From an uncultured Bacteroidales bacterium (lineage in GTDB: Bacteria; Bacteroidota; Bacteroidia; Bacteroidales; UBA932), in assembly GCA_905235615.1 (NCBI GenBank), contig CAJOMB010000019.1, forward strand, positions 1 to 14,898: a stretch of 14,898 bases of DNA, read 5' to 3'. The notes below the pieces were generated by a model, which saw only the letters and a program-made list of their open reading frames with translations, ran no database searches and had not been told where the DNA came from. The position numbers and the translations under genes were made by a program. Position 1 is the first letter of the stretch; every line of letters starts with the position of its first letter. Of the stretch, positions 13,900 to 14,898 are shown in pieces.

Positions 13900-14898
13900 C
13901 TATCCAATTTGTGCACCGTTGGTGACAACTTCCTGCGGCGTAATGAAACGCATCTTGCCGTCTCCCTGCTTGGCCATCAGAATCATGCCCTTGGACTCGA
14001 TTCCACGGATGGTACGGGGTTGCAGGTTGGCGAGGATGCAGATTTGTTTGCCCAGCATGTCTTCCGGGCTGTAGTATTCCGCGATGCCGGAAACGATGGT
14101 GCGCTGGTCTATTCCGGTGTCGATGGTGAGTTTGAGGAGCTTGTCCGTCTTGGGGACGCGCTCGGCGGCCAGCACCGTGGCGGTGCGGATGTCCATGGCG
14201 CCGAAATCGTCGAAGCTCACCTCGGGCTTCTGGGGCTCCACCTTGGCGGCGGCTTCCTCGGCGGCTTTGGCAGCCTCTGCCGCTTCCCGCTCGGCCTTGA
14301 TGGCCTGCAGGCGGGCCACCTGGGCGTCAATCACGCTGTCCTCTATCTTCTGGAACAGGAGCACGGCCTCGCCTATCTGATGCCCGGCAGGGAGGAGTTC
14401 GGCCTCTCCCAGCATGTCCCACTGCAAAACAATCTTGGTTGATTCAGAGGCCCTTTCTTCCGCGTCGCTTCGCGACCCTGTACGGGCAAATGCTCCAGAA
14501 AGGGCCTCTGAATCAGCGGGGATGGTATGCAGGGCCTTGCCCTCATCGGCCTTGTAGAAATTCACGGTGGGAGTGCCTTCACCGGCCCGGTAGTCCCGGC
14601 CGGCGTTGATGCCCACCCTCAGGATGTCGCGCAGTTTCTGGGCGCTGAAGGGGGTGAAGGGTTCGAAGGCGATGGCCAGGTCGGCGCAAATCTGCAGGCA
14701 GGTGTAGAGGATGCTGGCCGTGCGGTCCATATCCTCCTTGGCCACCTTCCAGGGCTCCATGTCGGAGATATACTTGTTGCCGATGCGGGCCATGTTCATG
14801 GCTTCCTTCAGGGCCTCGCGGAAGTGGTACGTCTCTACGTATTTCTCCAAGGCTTCCTTGCAGGGCTTGATGGAGGCAAGCGTCTGAACATCAATCGG
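13900..14898 (-). CDS. metG: Methionyl-tRNA synthetase, C-terminal 332 residues
   Basis: The frame is open to the window edge, so only the C-terminal part of the protein is here; the catalytic domain lies beyond position 14898. Visible residues 1-90 are the anticodon-binding helical domain (FREALKEAMNMARIGNKYIS and DMEPWKVAKEDMDRT), then an unusually long linker (about 94-160), the DMLGEAELLPAGHQIG and LLFQKIED blocks, an Ala/Glu/Lys-rich helix (about 196-222) and the C-terminal EMAP-like tRNA-binding OB fold (from about 228: VSFDDFGAMDIRTATVLA through IVSGIAEYYSPEDMLGKQ to GMILMAKQGDGKMRFI). MetG charges tRNA-Met and is essential. Residues 129-153 are encoded by a 76-base palindromic element inserted in frame. 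Confidence 0.96.
   Translation of the reverse strand, partial: PIDVQTLASIKPCKEALEKYVETYHFREALKEAMNMARIGNKYISDMEPWKVAKEDMDRTASILYTCLQICADLAIAFEPFTPFSAQKLRDILRVGINAGRDYRAGEGTPTVNFYKADEGKALHTIPADSEALSGAFARTGSRSDAEERASESTKIVLQWDMLGEAELLPAGHQIGEAVLLFQKIEDSVIDAQVARLQAIKAEREAAEAAKAAEEAAAKVEPQKPEVSFDDFGAMDIRTATVLAAERVPKTDKLLKLTIDTGIDQRTIVSGIAEYYSPEDMLGKQICILANLQPRTIRGIESKGMILMAKQGDGKMRFITPQEVVTNGAQIG
14440..14515. repeat. 76-base palindromic element with exact 19-base inverted arms, in frame within metG
   Basis: Left arm 14440-14458 and right arm 14497-14515 are exact reverse complements over 19 bases (core CAGAGGCCCTTTCT). The 38-base interior holds a second small hairpin, GTCGC-TTC-GCGAC (about 14464-14476). 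It encodes metG partial residues 129-153 without breaking the frame. Confidence 0.9.

Noticed and set aside
14440..14515. The metG palindrome as a transcription terminator
   Set aside because: There is no T-run after either arm and it lies within an intact coding frame.
1..14898. CRISPR array, rRNA or tRNA genes
   Set aside because: No regularly spaced direct repeats and no stretch resembling a tRNA or rRNA were seen; the repeats found are few, scattered and palindromic.

Overview
The window is a compact, GC-rich stretch of chromosome from a member of the Bacteroidales (Bacteroidota). Three things point there: a bat (aerotolerance-type) gene cluster in Bacteroidota order, a short phosphoglycerate dehydrogenase of the Bacteroides kind encoded next to serC and a DUF1015 gene, and several copies of the Bacteroidota sigma -7 element TAnnTTTG just upstream of start codons. 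The high GC suggests a lineage away from Bacteroides itself (for example a Rikenellaceae-like or uncultured gut/rumen Bacteroidales); that placement is inference.

Layout. Positions 1-4321 (minus strand) hold the 5' part of a bat operon in the order moxR, DUF58, DUF4381-like, batA, batB (cut by the window edge); the genes abut or overlap. Positions 4342-6346 (plus) hold truA and a GT4 glycosyltransferase, each with its own -7 element. A SpoU-family RNA methyltransferase (minus, 6333-6863) overlaps the end of the glycosyltransferase and is divergent from glyA (plus, 6935-8278). Positions 8275-12231 (minus) hold yigZ, serC, serA and a DUF1015 gene; the last runs tail-to-tail into glyA, so serine synthesis and serine use meet at one point. 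Positions 12321-13730 (plus) hold a pRiA4b ORF-3-like acidic-tailed protein and miaA, followed by an intrinsic terminator. Positions 13731-14898 (minus) hold the 3' part of metG and a small ORF directly behind it.

Functional themes are membrane-associated MoxR/VWA stress machinery, translation accuracy and tRNA modification (truA, trmH-like, miaA, metG), and serine/glycine/one-carbon metabolism (serC, serA, glyA). I see no phage, transposase, CRISPR, rRNA or tRNA gene, and no gene-free gap over 300 bases.

No obviously new multi-gene system is present. The most unusual signal is a set of short palindromic repeats. Four 26-base hairpins share the ends GTCAT and ATCT and show compensatory changes in the stems. 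Two are embedded in frame in protein-coding genes (truA and the DUF4381-like gene) and two fill intergenic joints inside operons. A separate 76-base element with exact 19-base inverted arms sits in frame in metG. Together these look like small mobile palindromes tolerated inside essential or conserved proteins.
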